Source: Ruminococcaceae bacterium Marseille-P2935 (GTDB lineage Bacteria; Bacillota; Clostridia; Oscillospirales; Ruminococcaceae). Taken from it: 64,000 nt of DNA. Below are positions 53,312-63,264 of this stretch, in pieces. The notes under the pieces are model-generated. The model ran no database searches, was not told where the DNA came from, and worked only from the letters and a program-made list of their open reading frames with translations. The stretch is taken from positions 434,001-498,000 of the forward strand of contig LT629952.1 in assembly GCA_900104565.1 (NCBI GenBank), read 5' to 3'. Within the stretch, counting starts at the first letter, position 1. Each line of letters starts with the position of its first letter. The position numbers were made by a program, and so were the translations under genes.

Positions 53312-54343
53312 CTACCTCGCAAACAGTTTCATAATATCGTTAAAAGTGACAACAATCATCAGACCAATCAGCAAAATGAATCCCGCCGCATGAACGTAAC
53401 CTTCATATTCCGGCTTGATTGGCTTCCCACGGAACAGCTCAACTATCATAAACAGCAGTCGACCCCCATCCAAAGCCGGTAAAGGCAAAAGGTTGAATAC
53501 ACCCAGATTTATAGAAATAAATGCAACCATCAACAGCAGAGTCCTTAAGCTGGTTCCACTGGCCTCTCCAATCGCATTTACTACACTAACAGGTCCAGAC
53601 AATTGATTAAGTCCAAAACGACCCGTGATTAAATCTAATACCGATGTCCAAATTTGCTTTACCATCGAAATTGTCCAGTTGCCTGTTTGATAAAGTGTAT
53701 TTATAAAGGTTCTGGGCTGGCTATAAACCCAGAAATCGATTTTAATCATCTTAACGCCATCCCCGATGTCCTCCATCTGAAAAGGTACCTGGGAAAGCTC
53801 TATCATTTTCCCCTCTCGCTCAACAGTTATATCCACCAGACCATCCTCATCACGCATAAACTGGAAGATAATGTCATTATCGGTTCTTACCCGGGAGCCA
53901 TTTATTGCCTTGATCACATCTTTTTCCTGCAACACAGCAGAACTGGTGGCAGTATCAGCAAATTTATAGATTTGGGTGGTTGCAATGGTGTCCGACATAC
54001 TGACAACAGCAAACAAAATGATACCACCAAAAATAATATTCATGATGGAACCAGCGGCTGCAATTAAAATGCGCTGCCAAACTTTTTTGTTGCAATAAGC
54101 TCTTGGGTCATCGGTATCGGAAACATCCTCATCCATACTGGTAAACCCGCCAATCGGAAGTAACCGGATGGTGTACAGGGTTTCCCCCTTGCCAAATTGA
54201 AACAGCTTTGGCCCCATTCCTATTGCAAACTCCGTTACTTTTACCCGGTTTAGTTTTGCTGTAATAAAATGACCCAGTTCATGGAAAAACACAAGCAATC
54301 CAAAAACAAAAATGGCAATTAGTATCTTTATAAATCCGTTCAT
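53312..54343 (-). CDS. rseP: Site-2 membrane metalloprotease RseP/RasP
   Basis: A 343-aa protein with the zinc motif HELGHF in FFHELGHFITAKL (about 21-30), a single PDZ domain (about 115-180) and C-terminal NLLPLPALDGGR with the third metal ligand, and four membrane helices. It cleaves transmembrane segments, e.g. anti-sigma factors and signal peptides. The ATG at 54343 has GGGAGG six bases upstream. It sits between dxr and ispG as in B. subtilis. Confidence 0.96.
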   Translation of the reverse strand: MNGFIKILIAIFVFGLLVFFHELGHFITAKLNRVKVTEFAIGMGPKLFQFGKGETLYTIRLLPIGGFTSMDEDVSDTDDPRAYCNKKVWQRILIAAAGSIMNIIFGGIILFAVVSMSDTIATTQIYKFADTATSSAVLQEKDVIKAINGSRVRTDNDIIFQFMRDEDGLVDITVEREGKMIELSQVPFQMEDIGDGVKMIKIDFWVYSQPRTFINTLYQTGNWTISMVKQIWTSVLDLITGRFGLNQLSGPVSVVNAIGEASGTSLRTLLLMVAFISINLGVFNLLPLPALDGGRLLFMIVELFRGKPIKPEYEGYVHAAGFILLIGLMIVVTFNDIMKLFAR

Positions 54344-54783
54344 GAATTTCCTCCCTTCTAGTTTAGGACTTTTTAAAATATGGAAAGACGTTTTTATTAA
54401 CAGCAAATTCGCTGCTAAGCCACTGCGAATTATGCGAAGTTGTCTAAGATTTTATTAAATTTTGGAACTGCTGTATTTGAAAAAGACCTTTTTCCAAATT
54501 TAAGAATAACCATTAGGGGCTTTGCAAATAGAAAAAAACAGAATGTGATTTACAAAGGGTGAGTGGCAATAACTAATAAGGAATCCTTGCTGCATTCCAA
54601 GCATTATTAACAAAACAGCACCTCTTACCGAAACCCAAAACCAACCTTTGTTTGATTAAAAGCCATGCGCTGCGATTCACCTGCCGACTCGCACCCTTAT
54701 GCACAATTCTGTTGCAGACAATTTGAATAAAAAACACAGCCCCTTTTAGAAAAAGACGGTATTTTCTTTTTTCTAATAATCTC
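54344..54783. other. Gene-free interval between dxr and rseP
   Basis: 440 bases with no supportable gene, unusual inside an otherwise tight series. Only a small T-rich stem (TTTGAAAAAG / CTTTTTCCAAA, near 54476) was noticed. A minus-strand frame reaching into dxr lacks a ribosome site. Confidence 0.5.
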
Positions 54784-55941
54784 CTAGCTAAAATACCGCA
54801 AAACGAACTCGCGTGCCAAAGCATCCGCCTCAATAATATCTTCCAATGTACAAAGGGGCCCGGTTTGTACCTCTTCCACCGCGCGGGCAACTGCTTCGCC
54901 GATTTGATAAAATTTTATTTTATCCTGTAAGAATAAAGCTACCGCCTGCTCATTGGAACCATTGAGTACTGTGGGCAACAATCCTCCTTTGGCAATGGCT
55001 TTTTTAGCTGCAGACAAGCAGTAAAAGGTTTCGTAGTCCGGTTGGTGAAAAGTGAGCGATTTTATATCTGTCAAGGATAAAGGCTTAACACCGCTCGAGA
55101 GCCGGTTTGGGTAGGTTAACGCATATTGTATTGGTATTTTCATGTCAGGCACACCCATTTGGGCAATCACAGAACCATCATTATATTCCACTGCAGAATG
55201 CAAAATACTTTCCCTATGAACCACAATTTCGATCTGGTCCGGTGCAAGATCAAATAAATGGACCGCTTCAATAAATTCCAGCCCCTTATTCATTAAAGTT
55301 GCGCTGTCTATTGTAATTTTGGCACCCATTTCCCAATTTGGGTGCTTGAGAGCCTGGGCTTTCGTAACAGCTTTCAACTGCTCGGCGCTAAATCCAAAAA
55401 ATGGGCCACCTGAAGCAGTGAGAATAATCTTACGAAGCTGTTTAGGATTATTTCCCTGCAAACATTGAAAAATTGCTGAGTGTTCACTATCTACCGGCAG
55501 AATCCGCACCCGGTATTTTTGGGCTGCTGATTTCACCAGTTCACCGCCGATTACTAAAGTTTCCTTGTTGGCCAAAGCAATTTCCTTGCCTGCCGTAATT
55601 GCGCTCAAGGTTGGTTTTAGCCCTACCATGCCAACAACTGCATTTAAAACAATATCGTTCTCAGGCAAAGCAGCAACTTCACAAAGGCTTTCTAAACCGC
55701 CTAATACTTTAATATCTGTATCTTTTAATCGAATTTTCAAATCAGAAAACGCATTCTGGTCCGTAACAGCGACATAGCGAGGGTGGTATTCCCTCGCCTG
55801 TTTTTCTAAAAGTTTACTATTTTTATTTGCAGTTAGCGCAATAACCTTATCTCCTAGATTTTTACATACCTGCAAACTTTGGGTCCCTATCGAACCGGTA
55901 GAACCTAATATTGTAACATTTCTTGACACTTTACCACCCAT
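54784..55941 (-). CDS. dxr: 1-deoxy-D-xylulose 5-phosphate reductoisomerase
   Basis: A 385-aa enzyme with the NADPH motif GSTGSIGTQSL near the N-terminus, GKEIALANKETLVIGGELV, PVDSEHSAIFQCL and the catalytic loop MGAKITIDSATLMNKGLE. It makes MEP, the first committed step to isoprenoids. The start is unsure: ATG at 55941 is given, GTG at 55929 (with GGTGG upstream) is also plausible, and an in-frame TTG at 55962 is least likely. It follows cdsA closely. Confidence 0.95.
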   Translation of the reverse strand: MGGKVSRNVTILGSTGSIGTQSLQVCKNLGDKVIALTANKNSKLLEKQAREYHPRYVAVTDQNAFSDLKIRLKDTDIKVLGGLESLCEVAALPENDIVLNAVVGMVGLKPTLSAITAGKEIALANKETLVIGGELVKSAAQKYRVRILPVDSEHSAIFQCLQGNNPKQLRKIILTASGGPFFGFSAEQLKAVTKAQALKHPNWEMGAKITIDSATLMNKGLEFIEAVHLFDLAPDQIEIVVHRESILHSAVEYNDGSVIAQMGVPDMKIPIQYALTYPNRLSSGVKPLSLTDIKSLTFHQPDYETFYCLSAAKKAIAKGGLLPTVLNGSNEQAVALFLQDKIKFYQIGEAVARAVEEVQTGPLCTLEDIIEADALAREFVLRYFS

Positions 55942-55966
55942 TTTGCATTCACTTATTGCCAATAGT

Positions 55967-56806
55967 TTATTTTATTACCGCTAGAGGGGCAATATTCGCA
56001 ATGATATAAATTAAAGGCATAACAAACAAAACACTGTCAAACCGATCCATCACTCCGCCATGGCCTGGCATAATATGACCAAAATCCTTTACGCCGCATT
56101 GACGTTTAATAATAGAGGCAGATAAATCACCTACAATACTTGCCCCAGCGCTAAGAAGCGAAACTAAAAACACTCTAAAATAGTTTACTTCCATTTTTAC
56201 ACCTGACAGCCCCCATATGTAGGTGAAGGCAAGCGACAGAAGAAAGAAGCTAACTACATTAAATGTAATTCCGCCAAAAACTCCTTCTATCGTTTTATTA
56301 GGACTAATACTTGGGGCAAGCTTATGTTTGCCAAATGCACGGCCCACAAAATAAGCTCCACTATCGGTTAACCAGGCTCCGCCTAATGACAGGAAAAGGT
56401 AAAACAGCCCCAGCTGCAGTCCGAACCCATTGCGGATGTTAACAGCCGTTGTTAACGAAAAAGAGATGCATAGCGTCATAAAAACGGCAAAACCCATCTG
56501 TTCAATTCTCATTGTTCGGTGGGTAAGTAAAAGTATTACAAACAAAGCAAAAATAAATGTATAGCAAATTAAGGGAAGCAAACGAAACACTGCCGGCATT
56601 GTAAAAAATGGAATTCCGCCGGCAAAGAGAATACACACTACTGCCAGAGATTTATTTTCAATAAATTTTGTTGCCAGTAATACCTCATGTACTGCAAGCA
56701 TTGCAAGAATAGCTATTACAATATTAAACCCAATGGTTTCAAAAAATAGGAGCACAATGGCCAATACAACCATACCGATTGCGGCAGTCATTAAACGTTG
56801 CTTCAT
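55967..56806 (-). CDS. cdsA: Phosphatidate cytidylyltransferase
   Basis: A 279-aa polytopic membrane protein with the CdsA signature near the C-terminus (DLSASIIKRQCGVKDFGHIM then PGHGGVMDRFDS). It makes CDP-diacylglycerol, the branch point of phospholipid synthesis. The ATG at 56806 has GGAGG four bases upstream; the frame start at 56833 is unsupported. Confidence 0.95.
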   Translation of the reverse strand: MKQRLMTAAIGMVVLAIVLLFFETIGFNIVIAILAMLAVHEVLLATKFIENKSLAVVCILFAGGIPFFTMPAVFRLLPLICYTFIFALFVILLLTHRTMRIEQMGFAVFMTLCISFSLTTAVNIRNGFGLQLGLFYLFLSLGGAWLTDSGAYFVGRAFGKHKLAPSISPNKTIEGVFGGITFNVVSFFLLSLAFTYIWGLSGVKMEVNYFRVFLVSLLSAGASIVGDLSASIIKRQCGVKDFGHIMPGHGGVMDRFDSVLFVMPLIYIIANIAPLAVIK

Positions 56807-56869
56807 GTTACCTCCAACAAAAGCCTTATGCAATAATATTATGGGGTCGCTGTAATAAATTATTCCCAG

Positions 56870-57580
56870 TTAAATACCACCGAACCGACGGTCACGATTA
56901 CGATAAGCCAATATTGCCTCGTCTAAGTGTTTTGGTGTAAAATCAGGCCAAAGCACATCCATGTATACAAATTCCGAATAAGCACATTGCCAAAGCAAAA
57001 AGTTTGAAATACGGTGTTCCCCGCTTGGGCGAATAATTAAATCGGGATCAGGCTGGCCACTGGTATATAAATAAGTTTCAAAAAGCTGTTCATTTACCTG
57101 ATTCGCCTTTATTTTGTTATCCTCAACTTCTTTTGCAATTCTTTGTACTGCCGTCATTATTTCATTTCGGCCGCCATAGTTCAGGGCAACATTTACAGTC
57201 AGTCCGGTATTTTGGCTGCTGCCCTCCTCCACGCGCTGAATCATATCCTTAATATCATCTGCCAGGGGGGATTTATCCCCAATAAAGAAGGTGCGTACAT
57301 TTTCTTGCTCGTATCTGCGGGCATCTTTTAAATATTCACGCATTAAATCCATAATGGCATCCACTTCTTCTTGAGGGCGCTTCCAGTTTTCCGTTGAAAA
57401 GGCATAAACAGTAAGGTAAGGCACTCCAATTTTTTGACAATAACGTGTGATGTCCCCAAACACCTGTGCCCCTTTTTTATGGCCCATGGTGCGGGGCAAG
57501 CCGCGTTTTTTAGCCCATCTACCGTTGCCATCCATAATAATTGCAATATGCTCCGGCATTGGCAGTATTTGCTGCGGCAT
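56870..57580 (-). CDS. uppS: Isoprenyl transferase (undecaprenyl diphosphate synthase)
   Basis: A 236-aa cis-prenyltransferase with HIAIIMDGNGRWAKKRG (catalytic Asp), the FSTENWKRP motif and C-terminal RIRPSGE-like IIRPSGEHRISNFLLWQCAYSEF. It makes the lipid carrier for wall synthesis, from MEP-pathway precursors. The ATG at 57580 (MPQQILPMPEHI) is given, with AAGGG nine bases upstream; a second ATG seven codons later is possible. Confidence 0.95.
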   Translation of the reverse strand: MPQQILPMPEHIAIIMDGNGRWAKKRGLPRTMGHKKGAQVFGDITRYCQKIGVPYLTVYAFSTENWKRPQEEVDAIMDLMREYLKDARRYEQENVRTFFIGDKSPLADDIKDMIQRVEEGSSQNTGLTVNVALNYGGRNEIMTAVQRIAKEVEDNKIKANQVNEQLFETYLYTSGQPDPDLIIRPSGEHRISNFLLWQCAYSEFVYMDVLWPDFTPKHLDEAILAYRNRDRRFGGI

Positions 57581-57610
57581 ACGCCCACACCCTTTCTTAT
57601 AATAATTCAC

Positions 57611-58165
57611 TTAGATTTCTAAAATTTCTTTTTCTTTTACCTGTGCCATTTTGTCAATATCTTTGCAGAATTTGTCTGTTAAATCCTGGGTTTCTTTTTC
57701 TAATGTTTTCTGATCATCTTCAGTTATCTCTGAGGACTTTTTCATCGCTTTAAACTTGTCGTTTGCATCACGTCTGATAGATCGAATTGCCACTTTGGCA
57801 TCCTCTGCAATTTTATGAATATTTTTGCAGATATCTTTTCTGCGTTCCTCAGTAAGGGGCGGGAAGGCTATACGCAGCACATTGCCATCATTAGTCGGGT
57901 TAATTCCCAAATCAGAAGTCTGGATGGCTTTTTCAACTAGTTTTAACGTAGATTTATCCCATGGCTGAATAACCAAAATTCTGGCTTCTGAAACAGAAAT
58001 AGCAGCCAATGCATTAATTGCAGTTGGTACACCATAATAATCAACACGGATTTTATCCAGAACGCTGGGGTTGGCTCGGCCAGCGCGAATTGACTGGTAT
58101 TCTTTTGCCAGAACATCCAATGTTTTGTTCATCTTTTCCTCAAAGGGTTTTACTTTCGCGTTCAT
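57611..58165 (-). CDS. frr: Ribosome recycling factor
   Basis: A 184-aa protein with the RRF pattern: helical KTLDVLAKEYQSIRAGRANPSVLDKIRVDYYG, the central beta domain, then VRNIRRDAN-like AIRSIRRDANDKFKAM. It splits post-termination ribosomes with EF-G. It is preceded by pyrH by five bases. Confidence 0.97.
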   Translation of the reverse strand: MNAKVKPFEEKMNKTLDVLAKEYQSIRAGRANPSVLDKIRVDYYGVPTAINALAAISVSEARILVIQPWDKSTLKLVEKAIQTSDLGINPTNDGNVLRIAFPPLTEERRKDICKNIHKIAEDAKVAIRSIRRDANDKFKAMKKSSEITEDDQKTLEKETQDLTDKFCKDIDKMAQVKEKEILEI

Positions 58166-58170
58166 AAAGC

Positions 58171-58881
58171 TTATGCCTCCTTAATAATCGTTCCAATTTT
58201 TTCGCCTTTCAGCGCTTTTACTATGTTTTCGGGGTTATCAATACTAAATACCAGAACAGGAATGTTATTATCTTTGCACATAGAAGCTGCTGTCATATCC
58301 ATTACGTTCAGTTCTTTATTTAATACTTCACTAAAAGTAAGTGAGTCATACCGAACAGCATCTGAATATTTGTTTGGATCTTTATCATATACGCCATCTA
58401 CCATGGTAGCTTTAAAAATTACGTCAGCTTCAATTTCTGCCGCACGCAGCGAGGATGTGGTATCGGTAGAAAAAAATGGGTTTCCTGTACCGCAGCCAAA
58501 TATGACAACTCTGCCTTTTTCCAGGTGACGTACAGCACGGTTGCGGATATAAGGCTCTGCAACGGCCTGCATGGCAATTGCAGTCTGTACCCGAACATCT
58601 ACGTCTAATGCTTCAAGGGCATCTGCTAAGGCCAAAGAGTTAATCACAGTAGCCAGCATTCCCATATGGTCTGCTCTTGTCCGGTCCATTTTACCGCTGG
58701 AACGCCCGCGCCAGAAGTTTCCGCCGCCCACTACGATTCCCATTTGAACCCCAAGATCCACACAATCCTTAATACTTTTAGAAATCTTGCTGACAATATC
58801 ATAATCCAATCCAAACTTTTTTTCACCAGCCAGTGCCTCACCGCTGAGTTTCAGCAGGACGCGCTTATATTGCAAATCCAT
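58171..58881 (-). CDS. pyrH: UMP kinase
   Basis: A 236-aa amino-acid-kinase-fold enzyme ([60 protein letters not shown]). It phosphorylates UMP. The ATG at 58881 ([14 protein letters not shown]) has GGAG nine bases upstream; an earlier GTG overlaps that site. Usual place between tsf and frr. Confidence 0.96.
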   Translation of the reverse strand: MDLQYKRVLLKLSGEALAGEKKFGLDYDIVSKISKSIKDCVDLGVQMGIVVGGGNFWRGRSSGKMDRTRADHMGMLATVINSLALADALEALDVDVRVQTAIAMQAVAEPYIRNRAVRHLEKGRVVIFGCGTGNPFFSTDTTSSLRAAEIEADVIFKATMVDGVYDKDPNKYSDAVRYDSLTFSEVLNKELNVMDMTAASMCKDNNIPVLVFSIDNPENIVKALKGEKIGTIIKEA

Positions 58882-59016
58882 TTTTATCACTCCTGGTATT
58901 TTTATTATATTTTACAATAACAACGTATCAATGTAAAGGTCATATCCATAATTTGAACAAGTGCCGCACAATTTTTCACCAGTTTAAGAAGAGTTTTCCA
59001 ACTCCTGCTCAAAAAA

Positions 59017-59044
59017 ATAGGACACAAGAAAACTTGTGTCCTAT
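59017..59044 (-). terminator. Terminator of rpsB-tsf
   Basis: ATAGGACACAAG / CTTGTGTCCTAT with a 4-base loop and, on the minus strand, a run of seven T; lies 16 bases after the tsf stop. It separates tsf from pyrH. Confidence 0.93.
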
Positions 59045-59060
59045 GAAAGCGGAATACCGC

Positions 59061-59987
59061 TTATTTCATCATGCTTGCAACTTCGTCAGCGAAGTTATCC
59101 TCTCTCTTTTCAAGCCCTTCGCCTTTCTCAAAGCGAACAAAGGATTTAATTGCAATTGATCCGCCCAGAGCTTTTGCGACTTCTGCCACATGCTGGCCTA
59201 CCGAAAGATCGCCGTTCTTTACAAAGGCCTGGTCAACCAAGCAGTTCTCTTTATAATACTTGCCGATTCTGCCTTCAACCATTTTTTCAATAACCTGAGC
59301 AGGTTTATTCTTGGTTTTCTCGTCGTTCATAATCTGAGCTACCAGAATCTCTTTCTCTTTTTTAATGACATCTGAAGGAACTTCTTCTCTGCTGGTGTAG
59401 GTGGGAGACAGTGCAGCAATCTGCAGGGCTACGTCTTTTGCCAGCTCTTTATATTCATTTTTGTCTGCAATAGCAGCATCAACGTCAAATTGTACCATTA
59501 CGCCGATTCTGCCGCCACCGTGAACATAAGTCTCCACATCTCCCTCATAACGGGCAAAACGACGTATCTTCATATTCTCACCGATGGTCAGGATCTTATC
59601 CTTCAGCAGAGCGTCAACGGTTTCGTTGCTGCCAGCAGCAGTGCAGGCAAGCAAAGCATCTACATCTGCAGGGTTATTTTCAATTACAGTTTTAGCACAG
59701 GTTTCAACGAATGCCATAAACGCTTCGTTTTTAGCAACAAAATCGGTTTCAGAGTTAATTTCAATTACAACGCCAACTTTTTTTGCCTCATCAACGCAGG
59801 CAAAAACTACACCTTCGGCGGCAATACGGCCAGCTTTTTTCTCAGCAGCAGCCAAGCCTTTTTCACGAAGGAGTTCTACTGCTTTATCCATATCGCCGTT
59901 TGCTTCGGTCAACGCTTTTTTACAATCCATCATACCGCAGCTGGTTCTCTCTCTAAGAGCCTGTACGTCTTTTGCTGTAAAAGCCAT
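59061..59987 (-). CDS. tsf: Elongation factor Ts
   Basis: A 308-aa protein with the UBA-like N-terminus (KDVQALRERTSCGMMDCKKALTEANGDMDKAVELLREKG) and the EF-Tu contact motif TDFVAKNEAF. It recycles EF-Tu. GGAGG precedes the ATG; located after rpsB as in nearly all bacteria. Confidence 0.98.
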   Translation of the reverse strand: MAFTAKDVQALRERTSCGMMDCKKALTEANGDMDKAVELLREKGLAAAEKKAGRIAAEGVVFACVDEAKKVGVVIEINSETDFVAKNEAFMAFVETCAKTVIENNPADVDALLACTAAGSNETVDALLKDKILTIGENMKIRRFARYEGDVETYVHGGGRIGVMVQFDVDAAIADKNEYKELAKDVALQIAALSPTYTSREEVPSDVIKKEKEILVAQIMNDEKTKNKPAQVIEKMVEGRIGKYYKENCLVDQAFVKNGDLSVGQHVAEVAKALGGSIAIKSFVRFEKGEGLEKREDNFADEVASMMK

Positions 59988-60034
59988 TTTTATTCCTCCA
60001 TTTATTCTATATTACAAAACTATACCTTACACAA

Positions 60035-60064
60035 GATGTCCGCCCTATTGCTACGGCGGACATC
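60035..60064 (-). other. Hairpin between rpsB and tsf
   Basis: GATGTCCGCC / GGCGGACATC, a perfect 10-bp stem with a 10-base loop, without a following T-run. Probably a partial attenuator or mRNA-processing hairpin adjusting S2 to EF-Ts ratio. Confidence 0.6.
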
Positions 60065-60077
60065 AATGATTGTTTCA

Positions 60078-60809
60078 TTACTCAGCGTCAGCTACTGCCT
60101 CTTCTTCGGGAGCAGCGTTTACCTGTTCACCCTGTCTGCCTTCCAGGATAGCGTCAGCCATAGTCTGGGAGATCAGTTTAACAGCACGGATTGCGTCATC
60201 ATTACCAGGAATAACATGATCAATCTCGTCAGGATCGCAGTTGGTGTCAACAATTGCAACTATGGGAATACCAAGTTTTTTTGCTTCTGCAACAGCAATT
60301 CTTTCTTTTCTGGGATCTACAATAAACAAAGCAGCCGGAATCTTCTGCATGTTTTTAATACCGCCCAGGAATTTTTCCAATTTCTCGATCTCAAGGTTCA
60401 GTTTTACAACTTCTTTTTTGGGCAGACGGTCAAATGTGCCGTCTTCCTCCATCTTTCTTAGCTGCTCTAAGCGGCCAATTCTACGACGGATTGTTTTAAA
60501 GTTGGTGAGCATGCCACCCAACCATCTAGCGTTAACGTAGTGAGCACCAGCACGCTCGGCCTCTTCTTTTACAGAATCACCAGCTTGCTTTTTGGTTCCT
60601 ACAAACAGAACCTCCCCGCCTTCTGCAGAAAGGTCACGAACAAACATGTATGCCTCTTCCAGTTTCTTTACAGTCTTCTGCAGGTCAATAATGTAAATAC
60701 CATTACGTTCTGTAAAGATATACTGTGCCATTTTAGGGTTCCATCTGCGGGTCTGGTGGCCGAAGTGTACACCGGCCTCCAAAAGCTGTTTCATAGATAC
60801 TACGCTCAT
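60078..60809 (-). CDS. rpsB: 30S ribosomal protein S2
   Basis: A 243-aa S2 protein ([94 protein letters not shown]). The ATG at 60809 has GGAGG eight bases upstream; the longer frame to 60848 does not. It has a short acidic C-terminal tail. Confidence 0.98.
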   Translation of the reverse strand: MSVVSMKQLLEAGVHFGHQTRRWNPKMAQYIFTERNGIYIIDLQKTVKKLEEAYMFVRDLSAEGGEVLFVGTKKQAGDSVKEEAERAGAHYVNARWLGGMLTNFKTIRRRIGRLEQLRKMEEDGTFDRLPKKEVVKLNLEIEKLEKFLGGIKNMQKIPAALFIVDPRKERIAVAEAKKLGIPIVAIVDTNCDPDEIDHVIPGNDDAIRAVKLISQTMADAILEGRQGEQVNAAPEEEAVADAE

Positions 60810-60951
60810 TTTCTTTTCCTCCTTAGTTGTTTCCACCGCCCTGCGCACTTTAAATTTCCACCTTTCGGCACCAAAAATTCAATTGCAGGACGTGCGTATT
60901 GCTCGAATATTATAACATGCATTTTATCCGAGTGCAAGTATTTATCAGTGT

Positions 60952-61239
60952 TTATTTAAAAAAACCGTCTAAAAAACTATTTTTTTTTCGGCGCTTCGGT
61001 TCACACTCAAAATTCACTAAAATTGTGTCTTCTCCAATCACCTGTATGTCGCACCAACGAATGATTATATCATCTTCCCGGCCCAAAAGTCCAAAAAAAC
61101 GATACCTTCCAAAAACAATCAGCGCAATTATTTTGCCTGTACAGGTATCTACCTCAACATCACAAACTACACCCAAGCGTGAACCGTCCCGAAGGTTAAT
61201 AATGTCTTTACATCGCAGATCTGTAATTCTACAAAGCAT
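60952..61239 (-). CDS. YlmC/YmxH-family PRC-barrel protein
   Basis: A 95-aa protein forming one PRC-barrel (LRCKDIINLRDGSRLGVVCDVEVDTCTGKIIALIVFG ... WCDIQVIGEDTILVNF) with a short basic tail. The YlmC/YmxH family is restricted to spore formers and often follows sigG, as here. Its activity is unknown. GGAGG precedes the ATG. Confidence 0.9.
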   Translation of the reverse strand: MLCRITDLRCKDIINLRDGSRLGVVCDVEVDTCTGKIIALIVFGRYRFFGLLGREDDIIIRWCDIQVIGEDTILVNFECEPKRRKKNSFLDGFFK

Positions 61240-61444
61240 TCGTCGCCACCTCCCCTTTCTATTCTATGGCAGGCAGCCTGCAGATTATAACGAAAATTTA
61301 AAATCTTTTTACTTATAAAAACATTTTTTAGCATTTATGATGAGAGAAAGTTTAATGCATTTAACCACCAAAGCATAAAACTACGGCATATGGAAAGGTG
61401 CCAGCTTTCTTAGAAAAACCGGTGCACCTAAATTTGTATTTAAG

Positions 61445-62209
61445 TTAAATTTTCTTTTTAATTCGTTCCAGAGCTCCTTTTTCTAAACGGCTGACCTGAG
61501 CCTGGCTAATTCCAATCTCCTGCGCAACTTCCATTTGGGTTTTTCCCACAAAAAAACGCAGCGAGAGTATTTTCTTCTCTCGATTTGAAAGATTTACGAT
61601 AGCCTCTTTTAAAGCAATCTCTTCAATCCAGTCGCTGTCGTCGTTTTTATCACCAATTTGATCCATCACGTAGATTGTATCGCCGCCGTCTGAATAAACC
61701 GGTTCATAAAGTGACACCGGGTCGACAATAGACTCCAAAGCCAAAACGACATCTGCTTTTGGACAATCCATATCTTTTGCAATCTCATCAATGGTAGGTT
61801 CCTTATTAAACTGATTTTGCAGCTTTTCCTTCACTTGCATGGCACGGTAAGCCAGATCACGCATAGAGCGGCTAACCCGTACTGAGTTGTTATCTCGTAA
61901 ATAACGCCGAATTTCGCCAATAATCATCGGAACACCATAGGTGGAAAATTTGACCATCTGGTTAGGATCAAAATTGTCAATTGCCTTAATCAGGCCAATA
62001 CACCCTACCTGAAAAAGGTCGTCCAAATTTTCTCCCCGGTTTGTAAATTTTTGTACTACAGATAAAACCAGACGCAGGTTACCGTTAATCATTGTTTGGC
62101 GGGCTTCCTGGTCTCCTTCCCTTATCCTTTTGAGCAGTTCTATCTTTTCTTTTTCCTTAAGCACCGTTAACTTGGAAGTATTGACACCGCAAATTTCCAC
62201 CTTGTTCAT
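61445..62209 (-). CDS. sigG: RNA polymerase sporulation sigma factor SigG
   Basis: A 254-aa sigma-70-family factor: N-terminal MNKVEICGVNTSKL typical of SigG, region 2 (NLRLVLSVVQKFTNRGENLDDLFQVGCIGLIKAIDNFD; KFSTYGVPMIIGEIRRYLRDN), region 3 and region 4 HTH (TQMEVAQEIGISQAQVSRLEKGALERIK). It drives late forespore genes. The ATG at 62209 is used; the open frame begins two codons earlier at TTG. Presence with SigE shows that sporulation genes are kept. Confidence 0.96.
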   Translation of the reverse strand: MNKVEICGVNTSKLTVLKEKEKIELLKRIREGDQEARQTMINGNLRLVLSVVQKFTNRGENLDDLFQVGCIGLIKAIDNFDPNQMVKFSTYGVPMIIGEIRRYLRDNNSVRVSRSMRDLAYRAMQVKEKLQNQFNKEPTIDEIAKDMDCPKADVVLALESIVDPVSLYEPVYSDGGDTIYVMDQIGDKNDDSDWIEEIALKEAIVNLSNREKKILSLRFFVGKTQMEVAQEIGISQAQVSRLEKGALERIKKKI

Positions 62210-62236
62210 ATACAAAGCGCCACATCCTTATCCATC

Positions 62237-62253
62237 TGAATTCTAAATTCAGT
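62237..62253. promoter_or_regulatory. Palindrome upstream of sigG
   Basis: CTGAAT and ATTCAG flank TCTAA (17 bases) about 30 bases before the sigG start. A protein site or a stem in the leader; no clear forespore sigma-F promoter was identified there. Confidence 0.35.
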
Positions 62254-62364
62254 ATGGGCGCAGCAGTTTTAGGTAATTCAGAAATTGCGATTTGCCAATT
62301 GTTTCTAACACTTCCAAGCAACGCTATATTCACTCATATAAATTTTTTAGCATATATGACAAAA

Positions 62365-62390
62365 AGCGGCATACCCGAAGGTACGCCGCT
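62365..62390 (-). terminator. Terminator after the BtpA gene
   Basis: AGCGGCGTACC / GGTATGCCGCT hairpin with TTTTT on the minus strand, which isolates sigG from the sigE-btpA side. Confidence 0.9.
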
Positions 62391-62401
62391 GAATGAATAT
62401 A

Positions 62402-63199
62402 TTATAGTTTTGCGCGATAATCGTTGACAATGTTCATAAAAGACTTCGCCTTTTCTATAGAAATTGGACGGGTAAAACGGGCAGATTCCAAGGCCGATCC
62501 AATGACGATGCCGTCGCAATATTCCAAGGCAGTTAAAACATTATCATGGTTGATTCCGCCGCCGAAAATAATATCAGCATCTGGTCGCGCTTTACGTACC
62601 TGCTTTGCACGGTCAATTGTTTCATCAAAACATCTTCCGGTAATAACCAAAGAGTCGGCATTTCCAAATTTTAGTGCCCAGTGCGCCATCTCACCGATCG
62701 GTTGGTCGGTAAGGGGCCAGCTGGTAATATCATAAACATCTGCCCAAATTTGGCAATTCATATTCATTCTTCTGCGGTAAGCCAAAGCTTCCTTTGCACA
62801 TCCGCTTACAATACCTTCCGCATCCATTACCGAACCGGCATATACTTTTAAACGTACGAAGGGAGAATCCAGCACAGAAGCAACGGCAAGGGTTGCACTG
62901 GCATCTACTTTATGAATATTAACACCCAAAGGGATATGGATATGCTTTTTGATTTCATTACCTATTGCAGACATATAAGCAACTGTTTCGGGATTAACTT
63001 TTGTCAAACCGGGAACATCATGTGTGTTTTGGAACAATACAGCATCAAAACCGGCTTCATCCAATACACAAGCATCCTCAATTGCCTCTTGGGTTAGCTC
63101 TTGCAGGCTTTTACCCTCATAAGTTTCCGTACCAGGCAATGCAGATAAATGCACCATACCAATCATTGGTTTTTTTACCGAAAAAATATCCTTCAGCAT
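62402..63199 (-). CDS. BtpA/SgcQ-family TIM-barrel protein
   Basis: A 265-aa protein of the BtpA family (PMIGMVHLSALPGTETYEG, QNTHDVPGL, PLGVNIHKVDASATLAVA, GGGINHDNVLTALEYCDGIVIGSALE). Members were linked to photosystem I in cyanobacteria (BtpA) and to sugar use (SgcQ); in Clostridia the role is unknown, and a nucleoside or sugar phosphate enzyme is likely from the fold. It stands between sigE and sigG, unlike B. subtilis where these are adjacent. GGAGAG precedes the ATG. Confidence 0.9.
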   Translation of the reverse strand: MLKDIFSVKKPMIGMVHLSALPGTETYEGKSLQELTQEAIEDACVLDEAGFDAVLFQNTHDVPGLTKVNPETVAYMSAIGNEIKKHIHIPLGVNIHKVDASATLAVASVLDSPFVRLKVYAGSVMDAEGIVSGCAKEALAYRRRMNMNCQIWADVYDITSWPLTDQPIGEMAHWALKFGNADSLVITGRCFDETIDRAKQVRKARPDADIIFGGGINHDNVLTALEYCDGIVIGSALESARFTRPISIEKAKSFMNIVNDYRAKL

Positions 63200-63264
63200 T
63201 TTAACTCTCCCCTAAATTTTAATATCTAATATATTTTAAACCTTTTATTCGGAGAAAGCAATAT

